From JBBRVW01 sp963784645 (GTDB lineage Bacteria; Actinomycetota; Actinomycetes; JACCUZ01): 64,000 nucleotides of DNA. The stretch spans positions 434,001-498,000 of the forward strand of contig CAWARY010000015.1 of the NCBI GenBank assembly GCA_963784645.1. The letters are read 5' to 3'. How positions within the stretch are numbered: position 1 is the stretch's first letter; the number at the start of each line of letters is the position of its first letter. The position numbers and the translations under genes were made by a program. This document shows, in pieces, positions 24,982-33,447 of this stretch. The notes below the pieces were generated by a model. It did no database searches, had not been told where the DNA came from, and was given only the letters and a program-made list of their open reading frames with translations.

Positions 24982-25854
24982 TCAGATGACCGGCGGGCGC
25001 CCCGCGCGTGTCAGCCGCCACACGGTCCGCCAGCGGATCGGCCGACGCTCCCCGGCCCCCGGGCCCCAGCCCTCGCGGAAACCCGAGAACCAGATCGCGA
25101 GCAGCCGCGGCGAGCGGAATCGCACCACCGTCAGGACCGTCCAGTTGAGCAAGTAGACCGCCGCGAGCACCCACGGCAGGTTGCGGCGCGCCACCCAGAC
25201 GCGGTTGCGGGCGTTCATCCGGTAGTAGACGTCGTGCTTGGTCGGCGGCACCGAGGGATGGTTGGTCACGACATCGGGCGCGTACCAGGTGACGAAGCCG
25301 AGGTCCCAGATCCGCCAGGCAAGCTCGACACCCTCGTGGCCGTACCAGAAGTGTCCCGGCCAGCCACCCGCACGCTCGAAAACCTCTCGGCGCACGACGA
25401 AAGTACCTTCCCAGAACCAGCCGACCGCCCCCGGTCGCAGAGGGTCCCGGCCGCCGGGGCGGGGCACCCAGCGGGCCTGGCCCGGAGCGCCGGTGGGGTC
25501 GATCGGGCGGGGCTGCACCACCGCGACGCGGTGGTCGGCGTCGAGCACCTCGACCAGTCGGGCTACCACGTCGGTCGTCGGCAAGGCGCAGTCGTCGTCG
25601 TAGAAGAAGAGCAGCTCGCCCTTGGCCTCGGCAGCGCCGACGTTGCGTCCTTCCGGTATCCCGACGTTCTGGGGCAGGTGCACGGTGCGCACCCCGTCCG
25701 GCAGACCGACCGGCACCCACCCGTTGCCGACGAGCACCACGTCGAGGTCGACACCTTCCTGGGCGAGCAGCGTGGTCAGCGCCCGTTCCAGCTCGGCCGG
25801 CCGGGTGCCCTGGCTGAGGACGACCGCGCCGACGCGCGGCAGGTCACCCGTCAT
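24982..25854 (-). CDS. Family 2 glycosyltransferase (rhamnosyltransferase-like)
   Basis: 290 residues with GT-A motifs VGAVVLSQGTRPAELERAL at the start, LVGNGWVPVGLPDGV, NVGIPEGRNVGAAEAKGE and the metal-binding FFYDDDCALPTTD (about 93-105). The segment FWEGTFVVRREVFERAGG and GHEGVELAWRIWDLGF (ED-like acceptor base region) are those of WbbL-type enzymes. A hydrophobic stretch near 225-245 (LPWVLAAVYLLNWTVLTVV) may anchor the protein. The ATG overlaps the CDP-alcohol phosphotransferase stop (ATGA), so the two are coupled. Donor sugar is not evident; WbbL-type members often use dTDP-rhamnose. Confidence 0.88.
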   Translation of the reverse strand: MTGDLPRVGAVVLSQGTRPAELERALTTLLAQEGVDLDVVLVGNGWVPVGLPDGVRTVHLPQNVGIPEGRNVGAAEAKGELLFFYDDDCALPTTDVVARLVEVLDADHRVAVVQPRPIDPTGAPGQARWVPRPGGRDPLRPGAVGWFWEGTFVVRREVFERAGGWPGHFWYGHEGVELAWRIWDLGFVTWYAPDVVTNHPSVPPTKHDVYYRMNARNRVWVARRNLPWVLAAVYLLNWTVLTVVRFRSPRLLAIWFSGFREGWGPGAGERRPIRWRTVWRLTRAGRPPVI

Positions 25855-26630
25855 CGGAGCCGGCTCGAGGTCAGGATGGCGGCGAGGTGCCCGAGGACGG
25901 TGACGACGGCCACCGGGACGAGCACGGCGACCAGCACCTGGGTGCCGTCGAGACCGCCACCGACGGCGTCGACGACAGCCGCCACCAGGGCCAGCAGGGT
26001 CATCTCGATCGAGTGGAAGACCCGGTGGAAGGGCACGAAGCGGGCCAGCGAGCGCAGCCGGCGCACGGCGGACACCTGCGGCGCCGCCTCCTCTGCGCGG
26101 TCCTGCAGCCTCGGCAGCCCGTTGGCCGCGCGGGCCACGTGCACGGCGTCGTTGAGCGACTTGTTGACCAGCACCAGGACGGCGAGCACGGCACCGAGGC
26201 TCGTCCAGCCGCCGAGGGAGCCGAAGCCGCCGTCGGCCCGGACGCCGAGCGCCAGCGGTATCGCGCTCTCCGCCACCGTGTGACCGAGCTTGTCGAGGAA
26301 GAACCCGACCGGCGAGAACGTCTGCCGCCACCGGGCGACCTCCCCGTCGCAGCAGTCCCAGAGCATCTGCAGCTGGCCGAGCAGCGCGGCCAGCACGGCC
26401 CCGAGCAGCCCCGGCAGCAGCAGCGCCGCGCCGGCCGCCGCGCCGGTGACGATCATGAGCACGGTCACCCCGTTCGCCGTGATGGCCGTGCCGATCAGGA
26501 GCCGCGTGAGGTACGGCGAGAGGCGCCGCTGGTAGAGGTCGCCGGTCCAGTGCTCGGCGTTGCGACGGCCGGTCACCGAGGGCGGCTGCGTCACCGTGCG
26601 CAGCTCGGCGATGGTCGGACGCTCAGGCAC
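25851..26630 (-). CDS. CDP-alcohol phosphatidyltransferase family membrane protein with altered active-site motif
   Basis: 259 residues and about six hydrophobic helices. The family motif is D-x2-D-G-x2-A-R-x8-G-x3-D-x3-D; here DCCDGEVARWRQTFSPVGFF continues LDKLGH, so the first three Asp are present but the fourth position, normally the catalytic base Asp, is His. The neighbouring gene (26623-28476) has the complete motif. The start MPERPTIAELRTVTQ overlaps that gene by 8 bases. These enzymes swap CMP of a CDP-alcohol for another alcohol, making phosphodiesters in membranes. This one could be a variant with altered chemistry or a partner subunit of its intact neighbour. Its setting between glycosyltransferases and the ABC exporter points to a polymer or its lipid anchor. 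Confidence 0.88.
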   Translation of the reverse strand: MPERPTIAELRTVTQPPSVTGRRNAEHWTGDLYQRRLSPYLTRLLIGTAITANGVTVLMIVTGAAAGAALLLPGLLGAVLAALLGQLQMLWDCCDGEVARWRQTFSPVGFFLDKLGHTVAESAIPLALGVRADGGFGSLGGWTSLGAVLAVLVLVNKSLNDAVHVARAANGLPRLQDRAEEAAPQVSAVRRLRSLARFVPFHRVFHSIEMTLLALVAAVVDAVGGGLDGTQVLVAVLVPVAVVTVLGHLAAILTSSRLR

Positions 26631-28476
26631 CCGCGGCTCCCTCGGACAGCGTGCTCGGCTCGGTCAGGTCGCGCCGGGACCGGACCTCGCGCAATAGCCG
26701 CGCCGGTTCGACCCCGAGGAAGAGGATGCCGAGCCCGGCCGCGAGCACCCACAGGGCCCCCGTCCCGGCCGCCCCGCCGACCAGGGCAAGGACCGCGACG
26801 ACCACCAGCCGGCCGGGTGCTCCCAGCCCGAGCATCCGCGCCACCGGCCCGGGCGGTCGCAGGCCCTGCAGCACCCGGTACAACCCGTCGTAGTGGTGGG
26901 AGGCGACGACGAGCAGCAGAGCGAAGACGGCCGCACCCGCCTCCTCACCGGGGAGTGTCGCCGTGAGCGCGAGCGCCACGGCGTACTCCCCCACCCGCAG
27001 CAGCGCCGGCCTCGCCCAGAGGAACCGCTGCTCACCACGCGTCCCGCCCGCCACCCGCAGAGCGACGGCCGACGGCAGCAGCGGCGCCCCGTCGACCTGC
27101 GCCGTGACGATCTCGTGCTCACGGCTCGAGACCGGCTCTGCCGCCCAGGCGCGGGCCCGCAGGATCCGGCCGGCGCCGACGTAGAGCAGCGAGCCGAGAC
27201 CGAGGGCCAGCAACACGGCCAGGGCCAGGGCCGGCTGACCGACCAGCGCCAGCAACGACAGGACGGTCCACCGCTCGCCGATCCCCAGGTGCAGCACCTT
27301 CTTCGTCCAGACGACCGCCGGGCGGCCCGCGGAGGCGCGGCGGCTCAGCTGCACGGCTCGCGGAGCCGGACCGAGGTCCGGTGCTGCGCCGGCGGTGGGG
27401 TCACCCGGCTCGTCGAGCGGGGCGGTGACCACCTCGGCCTCGCGCAGCTCCTTGACCGCGGTGAACGTGTAGTCCAGCGAGTGCCGGGCGGTCTGCAGCG
27501 TGAGCATCGCGGCGGCCAGCACCCAGCCGGTGCGGCCCGCGCCGGCGCCCCAGGCGAGGCCGCCGTAGCAGGCGAACTCCTTGAGCCGGTCCGTGGACGC
27601 GTCGAGCCAGGCACCCAGCGGGGAGAACATCCGGCGGTAGCGCGCCACGTCGCCGTCGACGCAGTCGACGACCAGCGAGGCCTGCAGCAGCAGCGCGCCC
27701 AGCACCAGCGACCACCGGGCGCCGGCGGCGAACGCGGCCGCGGCCGACAGCCCGAGGACGACCGAGAGCACCGTGACCTGGTTGGGGGTGAGGCCGAGCC
27801 GGAGCGCCACGGGCGTGAGCCGCCGGGCCAGCGGCCGGTGCACGAACGTCGCCACGAACGCGTCCTGCGCCTTGGCCGCGCGGCGGAAGCGGGTCGCGTG
27901 CACGGCACGCTCGTCCATGGCGTCCAGCCGCTGCTGCACGTCGAGGGCCGCCTGGCCCTCGCCACGTGCCCACCGCCACGGGTCCAGCAGCACCACATCG
28001 ACGCGGGTGCCGGTCCGCACGAGGCCGAGCACGAGGTAGGCCAGCGGGTCGCCGCTCCAGCCGTGCGTGCGCGCGAGACCGGCCAGCTCGTCCGCAGTAC
28101 CGGCCGCCATCGGCCGGTCGGCCGCGCCGACCCGGAGCGCTCCGGCGAAGGCCGCGTCCGCCGGCGTGGCGCGGTGCGCCGGGGTCGCCACCGCCACCAC
28201 GCGGGCGGCCCGCACCCGCAGGTCGGCCGGCGCCTCGGCGACCGCCGACGCCAGCACGGCTGTGCCCGGCCGCGGGTCGTCGGCCAGGTCGGCGAGCGCC
28301 TCCGGGTGGACCCGGAGGTCGGCGGCCACCAGCAGGAGCGGACCGGGTCCGTCGCGCAGCGCCGCAGCGAGTCGGTCGAGATCGGTCGCGAGGTCCGGGC
28401 CGACGACGACCGGCAGCTCCCGCACGGCCCCTCCTTCCCCGCTCGGCCCGCTCTCCGTGGTCGCCGGGCGGCTCAC
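26623..28476 (-). CDS. CDP-alcohol phosphatidyltransferase with N-terminal extension and C-terminal DUF5941-like membrane domain
   Basis: 617 residues from a GTG that overlaps the ABC ATPase stop (GTGA). Residues about 1-190 form a soluble Ala/Leu-rich domain reminiscent of a degenerate nucleotidyltransferase. About 215-420 is the phosphotransferase: LTPNQVTVLSVVLGLSAAAAF, then the complete motif DCVDGDVARYRRMFSP followed by LGAWLDASTD. About 430-617 has further helices (SLLALVGQPALALAVLLALG and later segments), as in DUF5941 proteins of actinobacteria. The layout recalls cytidylyltransferase/phosphotransferase fusions such as those making di-myo-inositol phosphate. Product unknown; within this operon a glycerol- or polyol-phosphate lipid or linkage unit is the best guess. 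Confidence 0.85.
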   Translation of the reverse strand: MSRPATTESGPSGEGGAVRELPVVVGPDLATDLDRLAAALRDGPGPLLLVAADLRVHPEALADLADDPRPGTAVLASAVAEAPADLRVRAARVVAVATPAHRATPADAAFAGALRVGAADRPMAAGTADELAGLARTHGWSGDPLAYLVLGLVRTGTRVDVVLLDPWRWARGEGQAALDVQQRLDAMDERAVHATRFRRAAKAQDAFVATFVHRPLARRLTPVALRLGLTPNQVTVLSVVLGLSAAAAFAAGARWSLVLGALLLQASLVVDCVDGDVARYRRMFSPLGAWLDASTDRLKEFACYGGLAWGAGAGRTGWVLAAAMLTLQTARHSLDYTFTAVKELREAEVVTAPLDEPGDPTAGAAPDLGPAPRAVQLSRRASAGRPAVVWTKKVLHLGIGERWTVLSLLALVGQPALALAVLLALGLGSLLYVGAGRILRARAWAAEPVSSREHEIVTAQVDGAPLLPSAVALRVAGGTRGEQRFLWARPALLRVGEYAVALALTATLPGEEAGAAVFALLLVVASHHYDGLYRVLQGLRPPGPVARMLGLGAPGRLVVVAVLALVGGAAGTGALWVLAAGLGILFLGVEPARLLREVRSRRDLTEPSTLSEGAAGA

Positions 28477-29351
28477 AGGTACTGGGCCCGCCGGGCCTCG
28501 ATGTCCGCGCGGTAGAGGGCCAACGACTCCTCGATGGGCGCGTCAGCCACCAGGGACCCGCTCTGGAGGTAGAGCCCACGGGTGCAGAACCGCTTGAGGT
28601 CGCCCTCGTTGTGGGAGACGAGGAAGAGCGTCCGGCCACCCGAGAGCAGCTCCTGCATCCGCAGGTAGCACTTCTCGCGGAAGGCGCGGTCGCCGACGGC
28701 GAGCACCTCGTCGACCAGCACGATCGGCTCGTCCAGCGTGGTGATCACCGAGAACCCCAGCCGCACCTTCATGCCCGAGGAGAAGTGCCGGAAGGGGGTG
28801 TCCAGGAAGTCACCGACCTCCGCGAAGTCGACGATCTCGTCGAACTTGGCGGCGATCTGCTTCTTGGACAGGCCGTGCAGGCCCGCGGTCAGCCAGATGT
28901 TGTCACGCGCGGTCAGGTCGCCCTCGAAGCCGCCGGTGACCTCGATGAGCGGCGCCACGCCGCCGCGGACCTGGATCCTGCCCGCGTCCGGGAGCAGGAC
29001 ACCGGCGATCAGCTTCAGCAGGGTGCTCTTGCCCTGGCCGTTGCCGCCGACCAGCCCGACGGCCTCGCCCTGCTGGATCTGGAAGGAGACGTTGCGCAGC
29101 GCCCAGAACTCGTGGTGCTTGCGCTTCTTGCCCTTGCCGCTCTTCCCGGCCCTGACGGTCGTGCCGTCCTTGCCGAGGCCACCACCGGGCCGGTCGGGCC
29201 GGTCGACCCGGCGCGGCCTGGCCGGCTTGACCGGCGCCTCGGGTGCGGCCACCGCGGCGGGGGTGGCGAACATGTCGCGCAGCCGCTTGTTGCGGCGCTT
29301 GTTGCGCGCGAAGTGGATGCCGAGGTTGCGGGCCTCGATGACGGGGGTCAC
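28473..29351 (-). CDS. ABC transporter ATP-binding protein, polysaccharide/teichoic-acid exporter (TagH/Wzt-like)
   Basis: 292 residues. The N-terminal LGIHFARNKRRNKRLRDMF, a basic insertion (about 35-75, KPARPRRVDRPDRPGG) and then the nucleotide-binding domain: Walker A VGGNGQGKSTLLKLIAG (about 118-134), ABC signature FRHFSSGMKVRLGFSV (about 203-218), Walker B PIVLVDEVLAVGDRAFREKC with the catalytic Glu, and the switch His in FLVSHNEGDLKRF. Insertions ahead of Walker A are typical of O-antigen/teichoic-acid exporters. It energises export of the undecaprenyl-linked polymer together with the permease encoded 6 bases upstream. The N-terminal basic insertion may touch the polymer-synthesising enzymes; that is inference. 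Confidence 0.93.
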   Translation of the reverse strand: MTPVIEARNLGIHFARNKRRNKRLRDMFATPAAVAAPEAPVKPARPRRVDRPDRPGGGLGKDGTTVRAGKSGKGKKRKHHEFWALRNVSFQIQQGEAVGLVGGNGQGKSTLLKLIAGVLLPDAGRIQVRGGVAPLIEVTGGFEGDLTARDNIWLTAGLHGLSKKQIAAKFDEIVDFAEVGDFLDTPFRHFSSGMKVRLGFSVITTLDEPIVLVDEVLAVGDRAFREKCYLRMQELLSGGRTLFLVSHNEGDLKRFCTRGLYLQSGSLVADAPIEESLALYRADIEARRAQYL

Positions 29352-29357
29352 GAGTGC

Positions 29358-30164
29358 CTAGATCTCCTTGAGGACGCGGCCTTCGAGCCGCCGGAACACG
29401 TAGATCCCGACGACGAAGACCAGCATCGACACGGCGGTGGCCAGGACGACGGCGGTCCACCCGGCCCACTGGTCGGGGAAGAAGGCGGTGCGGTACAGGT
29501 CGAAGATCCCTGCGAGGGGGTTCAGGAGGAACAGGTCGCCGACGGCGCCGAGCCGTCCGGTGACGTCGTTCACGCCGTAGATGACGGGCGAGAAGTAGAA
29601 GAGCAGCCGCATGACGATCCGCATCAGCCGCTCGACGTCGCCGTAGAGCACCGAGAGGGAGGCCAGGAGCAACCCAGCGCCGGTGAGCAGGATCGTCTGG
29701 AGGAGGATCGCCAGCGGGACGAAGACCACCCACCACGACAGCTCGGCCCGGCTGAAGATCGCGAAGCCGGCGAGCACCGGGATGGCGTACATGAACTCGG
29801 CGAACTTCGAACCGACCGTGCGCAGGACCCAGATCTCCCGGGGCAGGTTGGTCGACCGCACCAGCTTGGAGTCCTTGGTCAGCGACTTCATCGAGGACCG
29901 GAGGACGGCGTTGGTCCACTGCCACGGCAGCATCCCGCAGAGCAGGAAGACGATGTACGGCGCCTCGCCCAGCTGGCGGTCCATGAGCTTGGTGAAGACG
30001 AACCAGTAGACACCGGCCATGGCCAGCGGCTCGAGGATCGACCAGACGTAGCCGAGGACCGAGTCGGCGTACTTGACCTTGAGATCACGGACGACGAGCA
30101 GGGACAGGACGCGGCGGTTGTCCCACAGGGTGCCGAGCCGTGCCGGCACCACCTGACCAGCCAC
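29358..30164 (-). CDS. ABC transporter permease, polysaccharide/teichoic-acid exporter (TagG/Wzm-like)
   Basis: 268 residues from a GTG, about six transmembrane helices of the ABC2_membrane type. Family features are LLVVRDLKVKYADSVLGYVWSI near the N-terminus (amphipathic interface helix and first helix), LLCGMLPWQWTNAVLRSS, and NPLAGIFDLYRTAFFPDQWAG before the last helices. Forms the transmembrane channel with the ATPase gene that follows after 6 bases. The pair sits between the CDP-alcohol enzymes and the glycerol-1-phosphate dehydrogenase, as in teichoic acid loci. A 73-bp gap to the dehydrogenase gene has no obvious terminator, so the operon probably continues across it. Confidence 0.93.
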   Translation of the reverse strand: MAGQVVPARLGTLWDNRRVLSLLVVRDLKVKYADSVLGYVWSILEPLAMAGVYWFVFTKLMDRQLGEAPYIVFLLCGMLPWQWTNAVLRSSMKSLTKDSKLVRSTNLPREIWVLRTVGSKFAEFMYAIPVLAGFAIFSRAELSWWVVFVPLAILLQTILLTGAGLLLASLSVLYGDVERLMRIVMRLLFYFSPVIYGVNDVTGRLGAVGDLFLLNPLAGIFDLYRTAFFPDQWAGWTAVVLATAVSMLVFVVGIYVFRRLEGRVLKEI

Positions 30165-30237
30165 GACACTCCCACCGGTCTCTCGCCTGACGGACGAGGA
30201 ACGCTACCACCGCGGGCATGCCCGGCCCGGCTGCGGC

Positions 30238-31296
30238 TCAGCCGGCGAACCGCTCCACGAACGCGTCGACCGTGCCGCGCACCGCCTCGGCGTCGAGGTC
30301 GAGGTGCTCCAGGATCGTGTAGCGGTCCGGCCGGGTCGTCGGGGCCAGGACGACGGCCTCCGCGAACTGCGCCGGAGTGAGCCCGAGGTCGGCGGGACCC
30401 CGCGGCAGCTCGTGCCGCCGGAGGCAGGCATCGACCAGCGCCGCCGACTCCTCGTCCTCCCGCAGGAAGAACGAGTAGAGCGCTCCGACACCGGCGAGCT
30501 CGCCGTGGTTGCCGAACCCGGGGAAGAGCTGGTCCACCGCGTGCAGGATCTCGTGGTCGCCGCCGCTGCACGGCCGGCTGGATCCGGCCGCCGCCATCGC
30601 CATGCCGGAGAGCACGAGTGCCTCGGCGAGGGCGGTGAGGAAGCTGTCGGACTCGATGCCGTCGGTGCGGTGCAGCACCGCCTCGGCGGCGGTGCGGGCG
30701 AAGGTCACGGCGAGACCGTCGATCGGCTCGCCGCGCTCGTCGCAGGCAAGCCGCCAGTCGGCGATGGCCGACAGGTTGGAGACCACGTCCCCGACACCGG
30801 ATCGGACCATCCGCGGCGGCGAGGACCGCACGTAGTCGAGGTCGACCACGACGGCCATCGGCAGCCCGACGCCGAAGGATCCTTTGCCGCCCTCGTGAAG
30901 GAGCGAGCTCACGGGTGACGCGATGCCGTCGTGCGCGAGGTTGGTGGCCACGGCGACCATCGGCAGCGCCAGCCGGGTGGCGGCGTACTTCGCGACGTCG
31001 AGCGTGCGACCGCCGCCGATGCCCACCAGCGCGTCGTAGTTCTTGCCCCGCAGCTCCAGCTGCAGGTCGCCGGCGGCTTCGAGGCTGCCGCCGCGGACGG
31101 TGAAGACGTCGGCGTTGGACAATGCCGGTTGCAGCGCCTCCACGACCGCCTCGCCCTGGCCGGGGCCGACGGCGACCGCGACGTGGCCGTCGGCGGAGAT
31201 CCGCCGGTCCGACAGCAGGTCGCCGAGACCGGACACCGCGCCGGCCCGGATGTCGATGAACAGCGGGCTGAGCAGGACCCGGGCTAGTAGTGGCAC
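30238..31296 (-). CDS. sn-glycerol-1-phosphate dehydrogenase (EgsA/AraM-like), iron-containing-ADH family
   Basis: 352 residues. NAD(P)-binding region GIGGGRTLDVAKYAATRLALP (residues about 92-112) and metal-site blocks: SGVGDVVSN with the first ligand Asp, GSSRPCSGGDHEILHAVDQ with the second ligand His (about 235-253), and GNHGELAGVGALYSFF with the third. The GSSRP..GxEH/DH pattern and the position of GGGRTLD separate glycerol-1-phosphate dehydrogenases from glycerol dehydrogenases. The reaction reduces dihydroxyacetone phosphate to sn-glycerol-1-phosphate in the cytosol, the archaeal-type enantiomer. Overlaps the upstream nucleotidylyltransferase by 13 bases, strongly suggesting a substrate-product link: the phosphate made here is activated with a nucleotide by its neighbour. 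A 3-dehydroquinate-synthase-like role is not supported. Confidence 0.88.
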   Translation of the reverse strand: MPLLARVLLSPLFIDIRAGAVSGLGDLLSDRRISADGHVAVAVGPGQGEAVVEALQPALSNADVFTVRGGSLEAAGDLQLELRGKNYDALVGIGGGRTLDVAKYAATRLALPMVAVATNLAHDGIASPVSSLLHEGGKGSFGVGLPMAVVVDLDYVRSSPPRMVRSGVGDVVSNLSAIADWRLACDERGEPIDGLAVTFARTAAEAVLHRTDGIESDSFLTALAEALVLSGMAMAAAGSSRPCSGGDHEILHAVDQLFPGFGNHGELAGVGALYSFFLREDEESAALVDACLRRHELPRGPADLGLTPAQFAEAVVLAPTTRPDRYTILEHLDLDAEAVRGTVDAFVERFAG

Positions 31297-32027
31297 GCGA
31301 TCTCCCGCGCCTTCGCGAGGTCGTCGTGGTTGTCGACCTCGACCCAGCTCACCGTGCCGATCGGGGCGACCCCGATCTCGCCCCCACCGTCGACCAGGGT
31401 CTGGTAGCCGTCCTCGTAGTAGAGGTCGGGGTCACGCCGCCAGGTCGCCTCCAGCGCCGTGGCCAGTGCCTCGGCCGCGTGCGGCTCGATCAGCGTGGCG
31501 CCGATGTACTCGCCCGTCGCCTCCGCCGGGTCCATCAGCTTGGTGATCTTCCGCATCCGGCCGGACCCGTCGACGACGACCTTCATCTCCTCGTCGGCGA
31601 GCGACTTCTGGTCGTCCAGCGCGAGCAGGATGCCGGGGGCGCCCGCCTGCTCGCGGGCAGCGAGCAGGGTGCGCTCGATGCTCACGGGGTGGACCGTGTC
31701 CCCGTTGACGAGCAGGGCGCCCTTCGCGAAGTGCTCCCGGGCCAGCCAGAGCGAGTAGCAGTTGTTCCACTCCTCGGCCTTGTCGTTGTGGACGAGGGTG
31801 AGCCGGACGCCGTGACGCTCCTCGAGAGCGGCCTGCCGCGACTCCACCGCCTCGGCCCGGTAGCCCACGACGACCGTGACATCGGGCAGCCCGGAGGCGG
31901 CCAGGTTGGCCAGGGCGATGTCCAGGATCGTGGTGTCGCCGTCGACGGGCACCAGAGCCTTGGGCAGCGTGTCCGTGTAGGGGCGGAGCCGCCGGCCGGC
32001 ACCTGCCGCCAGCACCATGCCGATCAT
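31284..32027 (-). CDS. Nucleotidylyltransferase (LicC/phosphopolyol cytidylyltransferase-like)
   Basis: 247 residues from ATG at 32027, with GGAGAGG about 10 bases upstream. NTP-transferase signature MVLAAGAGRRLRPYTDTLPK (4-23) with the essential Lys, VVVGYRAEAVE, EWNNCYSLWLAREHF, LLVNGDTVHP and a C-terminal VSWVEVDNHDDLAKAREI. The NNxYSL segment and short length are those of LicC-type phosphocholine cytidylyltransferases rather than sugar-1-phosphate thymidylyltransferases. It is the first gene of the nine-gene operon, so with the following dehydrogenase the likely product is a CDP-activated glycerol (sn-1 type) for the downstream phosphotransferases. CTP use is inferred from similarity, not demonstrated. 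Confidence 0.85.
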   Translation of the reverse strand: MIGMVLAAGAGRRLRPYTDTLPKALVPVDGDTTILDIALANLAASGLPDVTVVVGYRAEAVESRQAALEERHGVRLTLVHNDKAEEWNNCYSLWLAREHFAKGALLVNGDTVHPVSIERTLLAAREQAGAPGILLALDDQKSLADEEMKVVVDGSGRMRKITKLMDPAEATGEYIGATLIEPHAAEALATALEATWRRDPDLYYEDGYQTLVDGGGEIGVAPIGTVSWVEVDNHDDLAKAREIACHY

Positions 32028-32148
32028 CAGGTCGGAACCTCTCCGTGGGGCAGCGCGATCCCCGGACGGTATCGTCCCCAGGAGCGAGGGGCGCACGACG
32101 TCCGTCGGACCGACCCGTCGATCACAGCCGTTCCCAGGAGGACCCGAC

Positions 32149-33447
32149 GTGCCCGAGACGTCCGACGCCAGTGTGACGCGGGCAGCGGCACGACGCACGG
32201 TCCGGGCGTTCCGCTGGCGGGCCCGCCGGGCCCGGGCCGCGCTGGCGCTCAAGCTCGCGCCGGACGCGTTCGTCCCGCAGATGGCCGCGGCCCGGATCCC
32301 GGTCGACGCCGAGGTGGCCGTCTACTACGCCGACAGCCCCGAGCGGATCTACCAGCTGGACCAGTGGCTGCCCGTGCTCGAGCGGCTCGCCGCGACGCAC
32401 AAGGTCGTGCTGATCCTGCGCGACCTGCGCACCATGCGCGACGTGCAGGACCGCACGACGCTGCCCGCCGTGTGCCTCACCACCTTCCTCGACCTGATGA
32501 ACCTCTTCGACGCGTCGGAGTTCAAGGTCGGCATCTACGTCAACAACAGCCAGCGCAACTTCCAGGCGCTCAACAACCCGCGCATGCTGCACGTGCACGT
32601 CAACCACGGCGAGAGCGACAAGCTGTCGAGCTTCTCGAACCAGGTGAAGGCCTACGACCGCGTGTTCGTGGCCGGCCCCGTGGCGGTGGAGCGCTACCGC
32701 GAGGCGCTCATCGCATTCGACGACGGCAAGGTCGTGCCCGTCGGACGGCCCCAGCTCGACCTCGACTTCGTGCCCGAGCTGCCCGCCTCCACCCGTCGCA
32801 CCGTCATGTACGGCCCGACGTGGGAGGGCGAGAGCGAGTCGAACAACTGGACGTCGCTGGACCGCTTCGGTGTGCGGATCGTGCAGGGGCTGCTGTCGCT
32901 GCCCGACGTCCGCGTCGTCTACAAGCCGCACCCGCGGGTGGCCGGCTCGATGCACCCAGGTGTGCGCTCGGCGCACCGCAAGATCCTGTCGCTGATCACG
33001 AAGGCCAACGAGGCCGACCCGTCGGCCGGCCACCTGGCACGCATGGACGGCAACATCCTCGCGATGTTCGGCCAGTGCGACGCCCTGGTCGGCGACATCT
33101 CCAGCGTCACGCTCGACTACCTCTACCTGCGGGACGCACCGATCTTCCTCACCGACCGGAGGGACGACCGCGAGCTGCTGGCGAGCGACAGCCCGCTCAC
33201 CGACGGAGCCGACATCGTCGACTCGACGACGATCGACGGCTTCGCCGCGGCCATGGCCGACGCCCTGGCGAACGACGCCCGCCGTGCCGACCGGGCGCGG
33301 ACCCGGGCGCACTACTTCGGCGACCTCGGCCCGGGTGACAGCTCACGGATGTTCGAGAAGGCCGTGTCCGAGCTCATCGCGGAGCGCGACCGGCTGCTCG
33401 CCGGCCACCGACGGGTGACCACCGGCGACGTCGATGAGCACGACTGA
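32149..33447 (+). CDS. CDP-glycerol glycerophosphotransferase family protein
   Basis: 432 residues from a GTG with AGGAGG 8 bases upstream, divergent from the operon at 32027 across 121 bp. Motifs in order are VHVNHGESDKLSSFSNQVKA (residues about 147-166, with the catalytic His of the HGxxxK block), VGRPQLDLDF, MYGPTWEGESE, VVYKPHPRVAGS and DALVGDISSVTLDYLYL (about 319-335). It lacks the TagF polymerase-type N-terminal extension and has no membrane helix, so association with the membrane would be peripheral. It may add the first glycerol-phosphate units or form a second polymerase beside the fusion enzyme at 22098. Overlaps the GDPD gene by 14 bases. Confidence 0.92.
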   Translation: MPETSDASVTRAAARRTVRAFRWRARRARAALALKLAPDAFVPQMAAARIPVDAEVAVYYADSPERIYQLDQWLPVLERLAATHKVVLILRDLRTMRDVQDRTTLPAVCLTTFLDLMNLFDASEFKVGIYVNNSQRNFQALNNPRMLHVHVNHGESDKLSSFSNQVKAYDRVFVAGPVAVERYREALIAFDDGKVVPVGRPQLDLDFVPELPASTRRTVMYGPTWEGESESNNWTSLDRFGVRIVQGLLSLPDVRVVYKPHPRVAGSMHPGVRSAHRKILSLITKANEADPSAGHLARMDGNILAMFGQCDALVGDISSVTLDYLYLRDAPIFLTDRRDDRELLASDSPLTDGADIVDSTTIDGFAAAMADALANDARRADRARTRAHYFGDLGPGDSSRMFEKAVSELIAERDRLLAGHRRVTTGDVDEHD

